Origin: Hoplostethus atlanticus
Taxonomy: Eukaryota; Chordata; Actinopteri; Trachichthyiformes; Trachichthyidae
DNA length: 64,000 nt
Direction of reading: 5' to 3'
Assembly: GCA_034670405.1 (NCBI GenBank)
Contig: JAXDDX010000057.1
Span: 1,535,001-1,599,000, forward strand
Shown here: one piece after another, positions 26,197-41,100 of the stretch
How the letters are laid out: the number at the start of each line of letters is the position of its first letter
How positions within the stretch are numbered: position 1 is the first letter of the stretch
Translations under genes and position numbers: made by a program
Notes under the pieces: generated by a model
Told to the model about the DNA's origin: nothing
What the model saw: the letters and a program-made list of their open reading frames with translations, nothing else
Database searches by the model: none

Positions 26197-29100
26197 CTAC
26201 AGAGGAGAAAGAGCAAGATCAATAGGCTGAGGTTGTGGGCCACTGGTCAATACATATATCCAAGGTCAGTCGTGACTTGACTGGTGCGTTTCCTACCCTG
26301 CTCCTTGCTGTAAATCATCATGAGGCAGAATTTGCGCGACAGCCCACAGATCGCTCGCGTTGGCAGAGCCAGCAGGGATCCAAACCTCTCCCCATGGGGC
26401 TGGCTGAAGCACACCACTGGGTCTGGGGCACTGGGGGAGCCTACGTATTCACCCCACTTCAGACCTTTGATCCATGGGAGGGGACTCTGTGGAGGAGGAG
26501 GCAATCAGTTGGGAAGCAGATCATTTTGTGGGATTTGCATCAAGGTCACGTCCACTACACCGCACAGCAGGTAGTATAGCAGCTGACGGAGGACTTGAGG
26601 CAGACAGGCTGACTAGTATATCTATTTTTAGATATATTATTAGATTGTTTTCAGATATTAAGCAAAAGAAATCGATCTCCTCCCCTACAGTATAGATTAC
26701 CGGGTAGACTATTTCCTTGGCCTGTTCTCTGGTTTCCCTGAAGGCCAGTTGAACCAGGAGACCCATGGCTGCTGGCAGCTCCCCCTCCATCAGGAGTCTG
26801 GGGCTGGCCCTGCTGATATGGGAGGCACTGAACAGTTGTCTGGGTGTCTGTCCATATGTCTTGATCATGGTCTCCAGGGCACGTCGCTGTACTGGGTCCT
26901 CTACAGCTGAAACATCCATGCCAAAATAGGTCTGGGGAAGGGGATATGAACATCAAAGTCAGTAACAAAGACAACTGCAAGCAAAGACATTGATTTTCCC
27001 TCTCATTCCTAAGAAAGAAGTGATGAGTAAAGCAGCCACTTACAGCTGGGTGGAAGACATTGATGGCCTGGACGGCGGCCTTGCCTTTCTGCTTAAGCCC
27101 AAACACCAGGTCGATCCACTGGCACAGCGTCTGGGACACCTGGTCCGACTCCAGCGCCTGCCGGTGGATCAGGATGAAGAGACGTGGGTCGTTGCGTGCC
27201 CAGGGGGGCAAGTTCACATGATTTACCCTCTCACTGTTCTGACGCACCCCAAAATCGAAACCTGTATAGACACATGGGACAATATGTTTCAAATTGTGAT
27301 CGCATGATGCTGTGAGAATTGTATAGGGTACTCTGCATGCATAAAACACTGATGGAAAAGAAGGATGACAAAAGAGAACGTAGATATACTGTATAGCAGT
27401 GTAGTTTCCTACCCTCTCTGTTGACCAGGAATTCTGGGAGGTAGAAAAACTCTGGAATGAGCTCTTTGACATCAGTCATGGACTCGTAGGAGGACAGGCG
27501 CCACGTGGTGTTCATGGAGTGAAATGTTCGGTCCGGGATATCAAAGCTCTGGTCTGATTAAGGCCAAAGACAATTAATTATAGATTCGTCTCTCCGATTG
27601 AAAAGATCCCCTTTCATGACCTTGGAAGCCATGCTTGCTGCATACATTTACAATCACATAAAAAGATGGGACACTTCAGAAGATCAGAAGCGAGAGAGAT
27701 GAAGATCTTGATCTGATTTAAGTGAAAGAGGGTGCGGTATAAAAGAGAAACATCCTTTCATGGATAACAGCTATGATGCCACACAGCCACGGCGATGTGA
27801 TACACAGTTAAAAATGAGCCCAGCATGTCCCTGCATTAGGCACTTGGTGCTAAAAGCATCACACATTTAGAGTTCCAAGAAGGAGCTGCCAACACAATGC
27901 AGACAGGTGGCACTCGGTGCTGCTAAAAGCTTTTTGAAGCTAAACAGTAATTATCTGTTGTTAAAGCGCCATGGGTTGGCAGTCAATTAACATTTAAAGT
28001 ACTTGTGGAAACTATATACATCGTAACACATTGTGCAGCTGTACCCCTCTGTGGTAAAAAAGTACTTTTTGTCTTAGTTTATGATTTTTTTTACTGGATT
28101 TTAGTGAAGGTTGGTGTAAGCAGGTGTGTGTGACTCACCCTGGTAGGCCAGGAACATCTTGGTGAAGGGTGGCATTCGGACTAGGAAGTGCAGCACAGTG
28201 CCACTGTTGGAGTAGTGTGAGCCGTAGTGGTAGGGCTGGACGGGGGGCATGGGGTCATCCTCGCGAATGCCCTTCTTGTACTCCTCCTCCAGGTACTGCA
28301 GGACAAACACAAACACCAATGTGTTCTCATAGAGTACATCACACTGGGCAACACTCGAGCAATACGTGCAGAAGGTACAACAGGTCACACCTTGTAATTG
28401 TCCACGTAGCGATCCTCTTTTTCTTTCGACTGGACTGCGATGGGTTTGTTCAAGTTCCTGCAGGACAACAAAATGGAAATAAGGCAGAAATGAATGATGA
28501 TTTCCTCTATGATCCTCTAGTAATAAATGACCGTGACATTTCCCTATTAGAAATCATTGCCCGTCTTGACTCCAGGGAGGTCCTATTTGTCTTCTGTAGA
28601 GCATCCAGTTCATCAAAACAATAACATGTCGATTAACCATGTCTGACCTGATTTATCATAATAGTCTGGAAGATCTCAGGCATAGACAGGAGCAGGGCCC
28701 TTATTAAGTATATGTGAAAGCAGTTTACTTTGAAAAACTAAAATAAAACAAACAAAAACAATTAACTGGACAAAAAAGACAATTAGTTGAAGTTTTGCTT
28801 TGTCAACCTTGCAAAAAGCATTCAAAGGCATTTCAGACCCGGGGTCTGGTGCATAAATAACAGAGGATGCACAAATTCTCTACGCAGTGCTTATGACTCA
28901 CCTTAATGACATTATATAATCTAATTTTCTCATTACATTTCCTTTTTTATGCATAATACATGACATGACCTAACCTCAAATGCCTTTCATAGACACACAT
29001 CCCATTTATAGTAGAGTTGCCATCCACTAACACTGACCTATAGATGCTGGTGTCCTGCAGGTCCAGAGTCTCACTGGTGTAGTCTCGCAAGATAAAGGGG

Positions 29101-32100
29101 AATACTGGGTACTGCATGAGGTCATTGAAGGAGCGGCCAGCATGCTTGTTGAGATGTGTGAGGTACTCAAAGTTAGAGATCTGTCCTGAGCCCCACAGCT
29201 GTGTGAGTGCGGTGATGTTGCCGTGCTCCAGTAGGTTGGGTAGATCAGAGGTCAGGATGTTATGGTAGACATCATCCCGGAACTACGCCAAGAACACAAA
29301 GAGAGATGAGATGATATCCAACACAAGCTTGAAGCAAAATGTGAGAAGAGTACAAGTCCCAAGAAACACACATTTCATTTATTCATCTTATTGCTGAATA
29401 ATGTTTTTTTGTCAATTAAAGGCCTAATGAACCCAGAGTTTCCCCTACAACTGCATAGGTGGAGTGGGTCACATTTGAGTCCCGCCCCACTTCACATTTG
29501 TACAGTTACACAAATTCACACCTGGGAGTTGCAGAGTACAACCACAGTTTTGAACCTTTGGCTACTGGAGCATATTGCGGCTAAATGCATTTCTCAAGGG
29601 GACCCTGACAGGATGTGAGGACGAGTTGAATGTCAGGCACTTTCTCCACCTAGAGTTTGCCATTTGGTCTGGTGATTCAAATTGGCAACCTTCCGGTCAC
29701 AAGCCTGCTTCTCTCACTTTTAAGACATGCATCTTGTATTGTTGTCTTACCTTGGTGTTGTCAAAGGCCAGCAGCAGCGTCCTGCCATTGGTGAGAAAGA
29801 TCTCCACAGCGTTGTCCCTCAGCTGCCACCAGCGCTTATGGACCTCCTTAATCTCCTCATACGTCCAGGAGAAAGAAGCTGCCTCAGTCTCCCCATGAAG
29901 GCTCTGTCCAAACACATAAAGACATCCAGCGTTGAGTAGCCAGACGGACTCACTTAATGCAATGTCATCCCTCTGGCGGTGCCGTGCAGGGAATAAGCCT
30001 AGACAGCCCCCTGATTTTACCTGGTTGTCATGAGCATCGGCAGCATTGTCCTCCACAAAGTACATCCCAGACTTTCCTGTGACACAGCATAGGGTGAGTG
30101 AGATTTGATGTACTTCATAAGAGCAAGATAAACAAACCCTCGGTGAATAACTAACAAACACGTGCATGAGAGGGAAAGCAGTATTCTCCAGTGCATAGGA
30201 GAGCACATTATTCTTTCTGCCTTGTGACTAGCTGCTATTGTAGAGAGTATATTATGCATGAAGCAGCTGTGGGCGAGGAGCAGTATCTTACCCAGAAGCA
30301 GCTCCCCTGCTGTCTCTCTGGAGGGGGCAACACTGATGCATCGTCTGGTGAACCTGAGGACAAACATTTGTCATTCAGGAAATACACCTCTCAATGTTAC
30401 AAAGGTGGATTAGAACATGTGTTTGCATTCTTCACATCATCCTGGTTTCCTGAGAGGGTTATATTGTTTACTAAAGGCTTACAGAGAAGTAGGAAATTAT
30501 ACCTGATGGGCTCACTAGTGGCCTTGTCTTTCACCGTGGAGGAGAAGGAGGAGTGAGTCTTATCCTCAAACAGGAAGGACAGTGGTGGCTTCATTGTGTC
30601 TGTCAGTCACACAGGACAGATTAAAGGACACTGAACCAGACAGACACAGACGGACACACAGCCAGAGTACCAGACAGCATGTCAGTGAAATGTTGCCTTC
30701 TTGCTAGAAGTCTAAGGTTTATTCACCTTCAGCCTTGCGTCTGTCCTTGAGCAGGTATTTGTTGGGGATGGTGAGGTAGCATCTCTGTAGGCGTCTGCGT
30801 TCCCGGTTGGGCCCTTCGGTGGGGTCAAGCTGCCAGGATGTTGGGTAGGATGTCTGGTCATACCACACCGCACTGAAAAATTGCAAGAGGATGCAATTCT
30901 TTCCTCATATGGAAAAGTGTTTCACAGAGCTTTCTAAACAAGGTACTCTGGTGCTACAAATTAATCTGCTTGTATGAGAAAATCTTTTATTATACTCAAA
31001 CTGACCAAATCCTTAGCAATAGCATCTCATTTTCTCTACCCTACATTTGAACACTTACACTGAAAAATAAATTAGGTATAAAAGGTGTGTCCCCATGTAT
31101 TGTAATTATCGCAATTACTAATAATAACAACTACAATTCTATTCTCCTCATTATTAATGTTGAAAGAAGAAGAAGAGTCACCACCACAATATCTATCAAT
31201 ATATTATATCAATTACACAATATATATCTATCTATATACAATATCGTGTAACCCTTCTGAGAGATAGATTTCCATGCTCACCGGTCATGTGTGAGCTGTT
31301 GCACCAGCTCTTGCCAATGACGACTGGCACTCAGGTCGATCTTGTAGAGGCCTCTGATGTGCTGGATGACTTTCTTCCTCTCCATGCCTTGCCGTAGAGA
31401 CACATTCTGAGTTACATCTGCTGCAATCTTGGAAATGTCCTTAGACTTTCCATCCAGCCTCTGGATAAGACTGCAGAGGAGAAAGGCAGAAATGGAGTGG
31501 ATAAAATAGCGGCTTAAAGACATAACACAGCAGAGCAAACCATTGACCAAAAACAACCGCTACTCACCCCCTCTGGGTGTTGGACATTTTCTTTTCCCAC
31601 GCCACTTTGCTTGTTTTCTCTTCTGCCTCATATTTGAACTTTTCCTGGATAAATAACATCAGAAGTAAACTAGTTTTCTGGGGATAGAAACCCAAAAAGC
31701 CTGCAGTGAAAAACAATCCTGGCCAACCTGACAGGGCATACTAAGGACTGCGGTATTTACGGAAGACCACAAGATTTTCCGCCTCCACAAATGTTGATCT
31801 TTCATGCTGTTGAGCTTTGGATTAGTGTGAAATATATCCAGGTAAACACTGTTTGGCTAAAAAAGGCTTGGACATTTTTTCCTTTCCCTTTTAACAAGGA
31901 ATGTTGATCTCTGTAGGACGCACCTCTTTGATGGCCTTGACCAAGTCTGGTTTGTGTGGCGCATTGGGGGGAATGCAGCGATGGCCACAAAGCTTGAGCG
32001 AGGTCATGAATATGCCCACAGCAATCTGCTCCTCTTTGGTGAGGCTGTCCTTGTGGTCATGTAGCATTTCATACAGGTAGAGCGATAACTTCGGTCCATG

Positions 32101-35100
32101 CTGAGAGAGAGAGAAGAAAATAAATCAATGTTGAATATTTTAGTTGCGTTTGAGCCAAGCCAGATGCCGTGAAGGACAGGAAACACACCCCATCCAGCCG
32201 GCTGACCTTCAGTAAAGCCCTAGAGGAGCGCACAATGTTAGAAGACTCCCATGGCAAAGCAAGGGGGCTGATGAAGAGCATGAAGACATCTGAGTTATTT
32301 CAGAGCCAAGGCCTGACAGCTGTCTGAGAACTCCTCTGTACGAGTGCAAATGCCAAACAAAACTAATGTACACTCACTCTTTACTTGATCCAAGTATCTT
32401 GATCCAAGAGCATTGCATACTTCAAATAAAAGTATTCCCAAATCAAACACATGATCTAAAATCCCAAGCATGCTTTTTTTTTTTAGCTTAGTAGTTGTCT
32501 ATGAATGTTAGCACTGTCACAGGGTAAGAGGACTTGGCAGACTAATGAGGCAGTCCCTTTGCACTCACCTCTAGACCTGGGCTGAGGCTCTCCCTGAGGA
32601 TTTCTGAGTGTCTGGGATCAAATACAAACTCCAGTGCCTCCCTCCTGTCAGACAGGGGAAGTGCAGGGCTGAGTGTGTGGACCAGCAAGCGGCCTATTTG
32701 GACCCTAAAAGTATCCCGACACGACCATAGGATCCTGCGCCACTGCTGATGCGGTGCTCCCCCACGACCCGTACTGCCCTGGGGAACCACAATCAACATC
32801 ACAAGGTCAGCCTTCATACACCAGAAATGTGAACATTGTAGATTTCCAAACATGGAAAAAGCTTGTGAGTAGTTATCATACCAGGCTGATTTTGATCCCC
32901 TCCATCATGAGTTTGAGGATGTCCTTCTGAAAGCTCTTCTTGCTAGCAGGGGGGAGGGTGAAGGGAATGGGCGAGGGCGAGGGCGGGACAGAGGCGGAGC
33001 TGCCCTCGTCTTGCACTTGTGCACCTGGATCCGGTGTGGGCAGCTGGTGGTCTGGAGACTCAGGAATACTCAGCAGGTCATAGAAGTCCTGGCTCACATC
33101 TGAAAATAGAGAGAGGTCCAGAGAGAACCAAGATCAGAAAACAAAACGAGAGCAATCTGGGAACAATGTAGGAGGCGTTGTTATACAGTTCTGCCCGAGA
33201 TTATTGGCACCCTTGTATTTAATGCAGATCATATCATAATCTTCTGAAATAACTGGAAATTGAAACAACTTTCAGTCTTCACACGTTCCTCTGTTTTGTT
33301 GAACAGCTTCAAAATTGAACAGATTATTGGCACCATTTGCTAATACTTTGTTGTACAGCCTTTGGCAATGATGATGCTTCCAAACGTTTCTTGTAACCAT
33401 CAATAAGCTTCCTGCACATGGCAGTTTCTCCACTCTTCAATTACAGCCGGCTCCAGTTCTTCAATGTTTGAAAGATTAATTTGACCAAGTGGCACATTTC
33501 AGGTCACACCATTGGTTCTCAATGGGATCGAGATCAGGACTCATCGCTGGATATTTCAGAACAGTCCAACGTTTTCTCTTGAACCATTCCTGGGTCATTA
33601 TTTGGAGAAGGAGGCGATGGTGTTTTGGGACTGGATAGGTGGGAGGAAATGGGTCTGTTGTTATCCTGCAAAGATGTCAATAAGCAAAAAAGGAGGCGTT
33701 TCTATTATTTACCATGGTAGATGAGTCTGTTGACAGCAAGGACCACAAGTCTCTGCAGCCGCTGGACAAACTCTGTCTCACTGGCTCGAATGGGGTTTTC
33801 CTGGCTCATCCTCCTCTGCATCATCTGGTGGAGCTCATCGCTGGCTACAGAGCGCATCCGCGTCAGGAGAGAGTCGGACTGGGCCAGGGAGACCCGGCGC
33901 CGGCCTAGAGGTGCATCATGAGGACATGCACAGTTATAAGAATACAAATTGTGTTGGTGTTGCCATCTCATATAACAGGTGCACTGGTTGCTGCACGTGA
34001 CATTATATGAGACACTTCAAGAGTTCAGTTCAGAGTAAGGTTATACAAATATCTCAGAAATCATTTAAGACTCCAAAGATCAAAATGCTATTTGTGCTGA
34101 AATGTTTAACAGTGGTTTAGTTCAGCATTCATACACACACTTGCACACACTAAAGCACCAGTATTGCACAAGAGTACTGGGCAAATTAACCCCCAGTTGA
34201 GGACCAGGGAAAGGGTGAGTTCACTGCAAAAAAGGGAAACATGTCCCTTGGCAGGGAGTATGTTCTCCGCTGTGGACAGCTGTCCCAGCTACCTGAGTCA
34301 GAGTGGAACATGTAGGATGGCGCTCCAGTGGGGGAGGGGAGGGGGGAGTCCTGGGAGAGGAAGCTGAAGGGAGGGGGCAGGGGGATCTGGCCATAGGAGC
34401 AGTAGTGCTGTCTGGGGATGCGGGGGATAATGGAGTCTTTCATGGCAATGGAACCTTTAAATTGGGATGGGAAGGGATCAACACAGACAGGTGAGAATGT
34501 CACAGTGAAATGCTTGAGAAGACTGGGTGAGTTTTGCACGATGACTGACTGGTCGGAAATTAAGACGATCAGGAATCTGTCAGGAAACACCATTTTCTAC
34601 CACCACACCCGTTGGAAACACTCACCTGCAATGCTCTTGCGCTTCTGATGGATGGCATGATGTGGAGAGCTGGGTACATTTACAGAGCTGCTCAGCTTCT
34701 GAGGGTCCTGATTGGCTGTGGTCTTTATGAACTCTATTGCTGACTGGAGGACACGGAACTGCAGAGCCACTGCCATCTCTGGAAAAAAGAAGAACAGGAA
34801 TCATTTACGTTTTAGGCATTTAGCTGAAGGAGTGTGCAAAAGTAGAATAAGCTTCAATTCCTAAATCACTAAAAATTACAAGCAATTCTTATGGTCATGT
34901 CAGAGCAAAGAAATAGCAAAGGAACAGAATAAGAGCCAAGGAAAGAGATAGCAAGTAGAGTGAGAAGGGAGGGGAAATCACTCAGTGAGAAAATAGCAAC
35001 GTGAGGTAGTTTTTGAAGAGATTAGTTTTCACCCTACGCCAGAAGATGGAGAGCGACTCAATCCATCATGCACTGCACACTGTAGCCCAGCTTCTCTGTT

Positions 35101-38100
35101 CAGCAGAGCTTGACAGCGTTATACCATTCAGAATTGTAGAGCAGAGCAGGAGACAACATTTATGTGTTTTGCATGTCCATTGCATAGTCTGTGTCCTGCC
35201 CTCACCCTGTGTGCGGTGCATCTTGCTAGTCTGCATGACACCTAGCAAGGTAATGAGGTCTTCGATGATGCGGAAGTACTGGGACCCCGAAGAGCTGCAG
35301 GAGTGGATCGTCACTGCCACTAACAGCTGCTGGATGTCACACACCAAGAGCTTGTAGTCATTCAGGGGAATACTGAGGAGGGAGGACGAACAAACAAGTA
35401 CAAACAAGAGAATATTAAGCTCAGGTAGTAAGTCGACCACTCTGCCAGATCAATGAAAACTGAGAGGATTCATTATTTAATTCATGGCTCAAGGGTTTAA
35501 AACAAAAACAGAAAAAGCATATGTGATTCATGCTTGGACAATGATGCAATTCAATGAATCCTCCTCCATCCTGGCAGCCGTACCCGTTCTCCATGCCGTT
35601 GAGGGTCGAGAGGGTGTTAAAGAGCACGTAAAGGAGCCCGTGGTCCAGCAGGATGTCTGCCAGCTTGGGACAGGCGTTGAGGAGCTGCAGCAGCATACAC
35701 AGGATGTTATGCACCAGAGAGTTCTCATACAGGGAGTTCTCAATCAGACCCAACACTGGAATGATACAGCGCTTCCTGAAGGGGGAGATATTCTCCATTT
35801 CCTCCAGGTCCAGACTGGAAAGAAATACAGAAAAAACAGACTTTGGCTGCAAACGTTGCTACATCAAGATTTATTCAACATTTCATCACCATTTATCATA
35901 TTTCTTTATCAACAAAAAACTTTTCTGCCTCAAGCAAGTGTAAAAACGTTGACATATTGAGGAACTTTCATCTAAAATTGCTGTGACACATCATCACTTG
36001 GATGAAAGCCCAGCTAATGTTGTATCGTCCCATGACTCACTCTTCCTCCAGACCCACAGGCCGTCCAAACAGCATCTCCAGGAAGCATTCGAGGAGCCCC
36101 TGGCTGCCCTGGTGGAGGTACAGCTGGTTGGCCAGGAGGGAGAAGCCGTGGTTCTTCAGGAACTTCTCCTTCTGCTCCTTGAAGGCTCTGCTGAAATAGG
36201 CATCCAGCAGCTAGGACAAAGGAAGGGAGTAATATGTGAAATATATAGCTTTAGTACAGTATCCTGTAGTACAGTACTGTTTAAATCTGTCTGATCCAAC
36301 AAGTCACAGTAAAATCATTACAGTTACAGTTTCCTGTTAGGGGCAGGTATGAGAGTCTCCTACAGTTAACTGTGCTTGAGAGCAGCGTTTCCTCAACGGG
36401 TGGGTTTCAAAAGTACCTCACGTCACCCTCTCCCTACTGAATCATACACCCTCTCCCATATCTTTCTTATCCACTCACTCTAATATGCTCTTATCTGTAA
36501 AAAAAATCCCTTCTACTGTACCTCTGTCCTTATCTCCTGCTTTTCCCATTTCTTTTCATAACAGTTATCTCTCCCGTGATTATTCTAGGGTCACAGGAAT
36601 ATTGTCTCAGAGCACCAAGGCTCTGGCCTTTGCACTACTTAATATTGGTGGCTTGTAATGTTTGTGATTCAGGAATTTAAGTGTATTCTACTCATGCACT
36701 CACAGTAAGCTGTTCTGAATAGAGTCAACTAGACGCCTAAAATATCAAACGGAAATGTAAAAATGACATTCTGATAGGATAATGGACAAAAACATCCCAA
36801 CTTGATGAAATGTTATGCAATTTACTGATCCATGATGTCATGAACGCGGTGAAATTTGAGCCATGGTTTAGAGTATATGAGACCTATCAACAGGGATAGA
36901 CAACCCACCTTCATGACACCTTGCTGGATGAGGGGCGAGGAGTGGTTGACCAGGACGATGAGGGCCTCTGGCTGGATGAGCTTGTCCATCACCTCCTCCA
37001 GCATGAGGTCAGGCAGCAGCAGCAAAACGCCCCTCAGAAGATCATAGAGTCCACAGCAGATCAGCACCAGGCAGTCTTCAGTGCTGGACCTGGGACACAC
37101 AGCGCGCACAGTATTGCTGACTTACTGAGGGGTCAGGAATGAATCATTTGTACACAAAACATATTTTATTTTACAGAGAATGTTGAATGTATAGGCTATG
37201 TGTTGAGAGATGTGGATAATCTGCTAATTTACTGTCTATTGCATGTCTTGCATTGTCCCTTTGCACTATAAGTAAAATCCTGTTGTCCTTGTACCATGTC
37301 TGACAGTATGAAACCTTTTAAGTACTCAACGTCACCAAAGCAAATTCCTGTACATTTACTGTACCACGTCTGTTAAAGTGATTTTGATGTTGATATTATT
37401 AATATAATCAAGTTGTACAGAGCAAGTGTGGATGTTTTGCTCATAGGGAGGGAATGGTGGGTTTTTTTGCATCTGTAACCCAATGGAATAAACCTTGCAT
37501 CAGTCAGGAAAGGACAGAGGCCAATTGTATACACAGTCTTTGTGATTAACCTGGGTCAACGCCAAACATGAGACTGTTTGAATAAGCTGTTCCAATAATG
37601 AATCCTGCTAGAGCTGATACAGCTTGCAGGGAGGGTGGGAAATTAACAACAACCATACATTTGGAAATTCTGGCTGTGGCTACTCAGTTTGTCTAGTTAG
37701 TTTCTGCCCTGCGTACACAGCTAAAGCAATCCTAATCCCTTTAATTAAATGGAAGATAAAAGTGGAAGACCTTCAGAGAGCGAAAAAACACAAATGTGGT
37801 TGTTGAGAAGATTATAATGAGCACATCTGCTTCAATCCATTTAAGCTTTAAGAGAGATTGACAGTAACTGGCTGGTGGATATAGGTAAATTAAACCAAGG
37901 CACTGCAAATCATTTTCACAGTTGGCTGAAGATAATTAACACACTCAACTGCAGTATGGAGATTGTTATGCAAATCAAAGACAAAAACGTTGTTAATCCG
38001 AGCAACCCTGTGATCAACTTAGGTATTTACAATTAGTTACATAGCAGAGCGGACGCCACATGGGCACACAGCACACATTACTGTAAGTTAAAGTGTAATC

Positions 38101-41100
38101 AAGTGTGTTATCCGTATAGACCAATATGGTAGATGATAATCAAACAGGCAAGCCTTGTAAAAGGGTACTATGGTATATAGTGGTATATATATACACACCA
38201 TACTATACTATGGTATAGTACCTGTCATTGGAGTCAGTCTTGCTGTGGGTCCTCTCATAGCCAGGAGAGTAGGTGTAGCTCTCCCAGTCCTCGGGCAGGG
38301 AGCCTCGATCAGCCGCAGTGGGCCAGCGACCAATGGCCAGGGAGCCGTTCGGAGCCGGAAAGGCCAGGCCCAGACTGGCCAGATTGCTTTGGCTCCTTTG
38401 GAAAGACTGGATGCCTTTCAGGCTGTCAGGGCGACGTGGTGCCTCATCACTGGCCCAGTCAAACCTGTCCTCAGACTCTGTAACCCCCACGCTGCCCTCT
38501 GCCAGGCTGTCCACCTCCGTCGCCTCATCCCGCTCCTCCTCTACGCTGATGGAAGGGGTGCGTAGGGCTCCTACCTCGCCCCCTTCCCTAGAGTCACAGA
38601 TGGTCTTGGCGGATTCACAACTGCTCAGGAACTGCTCATCACCTCCGCCCTTCTTGAGTGTCTCTGTGCTGCCCAGAGCTTGCTGAGTGGTGAGGGAGAC
38701 CCTGTCACCTTCAGCTGCCTCACTGGAGCTACCATGTCCAATTCGCGGTGTCAGCAAGGGGGAGGAGTACGGAGAGGGTACCAGACTCGGGGGGCGTAAT
38801 GACTGATCATCACCTCCATGTTCAGGTGAAGGAGGGTGGAGGTGGCCTGGAGGGCAGAAGAAACTTATTCAGCACTCATCAATTATTAGACTTTATAATA
38901 GAATAAAACATTTAGACTTTAGGCATTTTGCTGGACATCTTATCAAGAGGAGCTTATGGTATACAAATGATCACATATAGAGAGAGGGGCTAGATAAAGA
39001 ACTACAGAGAAAAAGTTAGAAGGCTTTTTTTTAAACTACACTAGACTATTTTCAGAGCAAGCAGAGGAGAAGCTAAGAGACATATGCTGACTTGCTACAT
39101 GTGCAAGTTCCTTTTCCCAGAAGTAATAGCGTTTACGTTACAACCTTAAAATAAAACTCTGCTGACCTTAATTCATCATGGAGTGACAATGGGGCTGTTG
39201 CAGCAGTGAACGATAAATAAATTAAATACATTTTTTATCATTTTCTAGTTGGAGGAAGGACATTCTAAAAAAAGCAGCGCTGACCTTCTTAGAAATGATG
39301 TCAATGAATTAAAAGGCTGCATTTAATTATCCTGCATGTGTTGTAAGACTGGTGTGGTAGGGGTGTACTGCACCTTCAGAGGGCGCCTCAGTGAACATAG
39401 TGGGGGAGAGAGAGACCACAGAGCTGCTGGCAGACTTTCCTCCACTGTTGGAGCGTCTTAGGTACATAATGGACTGGACCTTCTCCTGGTACAGCTTTGC
39501 ATCTGACACACAAAAGGATGAAAAGAACATGGCAAGTTAAAATCAATGTGATTTTGAAAAAGAAGTACTGATTACAACTGTTTTGCTACCTCACCTATGT
39601 GCAGCGAGAAGTAGAAGCCGGTTGGGGTGTGGCAGACGTAGGTGTTGGTTGGTGGGTGAACGGCCAGCAGGAAGTTGTAGACAAGTCTGAGCAGGTCCAG
39701 GTCCGGAGGAGAACCCAGTACTTCCTGGATGATTTTGACAAATGACAGACAGACTTCCTGCGGGATGGAAGTCAGATGCTCGTCCCGATGCTCCTGGAGG
39801 AAACAAATAACCCTGTCAGCAATACTCTCTGAAGAGAGGCAAGGTATTTTGTACGTTTTCTGACAGTGGCCTACCTGTAACACTTGGCAGGTGAGCAGGA
39901 AGCGATGCACCACCTGAGCCTTGAGGAACTGACGGATGTTGAAGACCTGCTGAGGGTGGTGCACCCTAATGAGGATCTCTAAGGCAGCAAGTAGGGTTTC
40001 CCACACGCCACACTGACAGAAACACAACAAGAAAAATGGACGATAATGGAGAGGCAGAGGCATCATTTGGAACTTCATGGCCTGCAGAGTATAACCCGGT
40101 GCTCTAGGGTGAACTAATGGTTGGGTTGAGAGAACTATCTCTTTCCTTGAGCAGAGTAAAAACACACATCACAATCTTAACCAGGTGTTGGACAGAAAAC
40201 AAAACATAAAACAGAAGTAGAATCTGCACACTGCAATTGGCTCCTAAGGTGTATGAATATGTTGACCTATGAATGTGACGCTTCAAGCTCCCTGCCCTTC
40301 ATCATGTATAAGCATATAAATTCATACACATTGGGAGCAACTTGCAGGAGGCAGATTCAGTACCATCGTTCTTTCCTGGAAAGCTGTTCATATGCTAAGC
40401 ACTGCATGGGTTCAAATCTAGCTGATACTAACAGAAAACAAAAAGAACCCCTGAAGTTCACAACATGTGTGTGCAGGCAAGTGTGTGTGTGTCTGTTGAA
40501 ACCAGACCTTGGCCAAACAAAATTTGCAAATAAGATCTTGCCCTTTGTTTTAGTCTACTTGCAGAGTGGGGTTTGCAACATAGTACAACAGCATGAAGCA
40601 TGAAGCTCAGATTATCACAGAAAGGTATCATAGATACATCAATTTAGTATATTATTTTGTAGCTAACCTGACACTTTCTATCTAAGCTGTCCTGATGTGG
40701 TAAACCCCACCCATCCAGGGCTCAAGGCAGGATAAAACAACCAACAATTTACTTGTTAGTGTATGGAGATGGAGATGTGTTTACCTCAGCCTTAGCCCAG
40801 ATTTTCCAGTCCAACAGGACCTCTGAGAGAAGCCTGATATCCTGCACCACAGCGGTGGACTCTGTGTCCAAGCGGAACTGACCGTCCTCCCCCAGGGTTA
40901 GGATGGGCCCACTGCAACACCCATCCAGCAGAGTCTAGAGAGGGATACAACATGGCAGCCGCATTAGATGTACAGAAATATCTACAGTGTTTGTCAAAAC
41001 TTGCACAGTGCTGCACACTTTAATCAGAAACACCGCAAACATATTGATAGTCATTATCTCTCCAGAAACAGCCACACGATTTAGAATCCCAGACAGGACA

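Noticed and set aside
35484-35960. 158-codon plus-strand open frame
   Set aside because: Antisense shadow of LYST exon C24 and its flanks.
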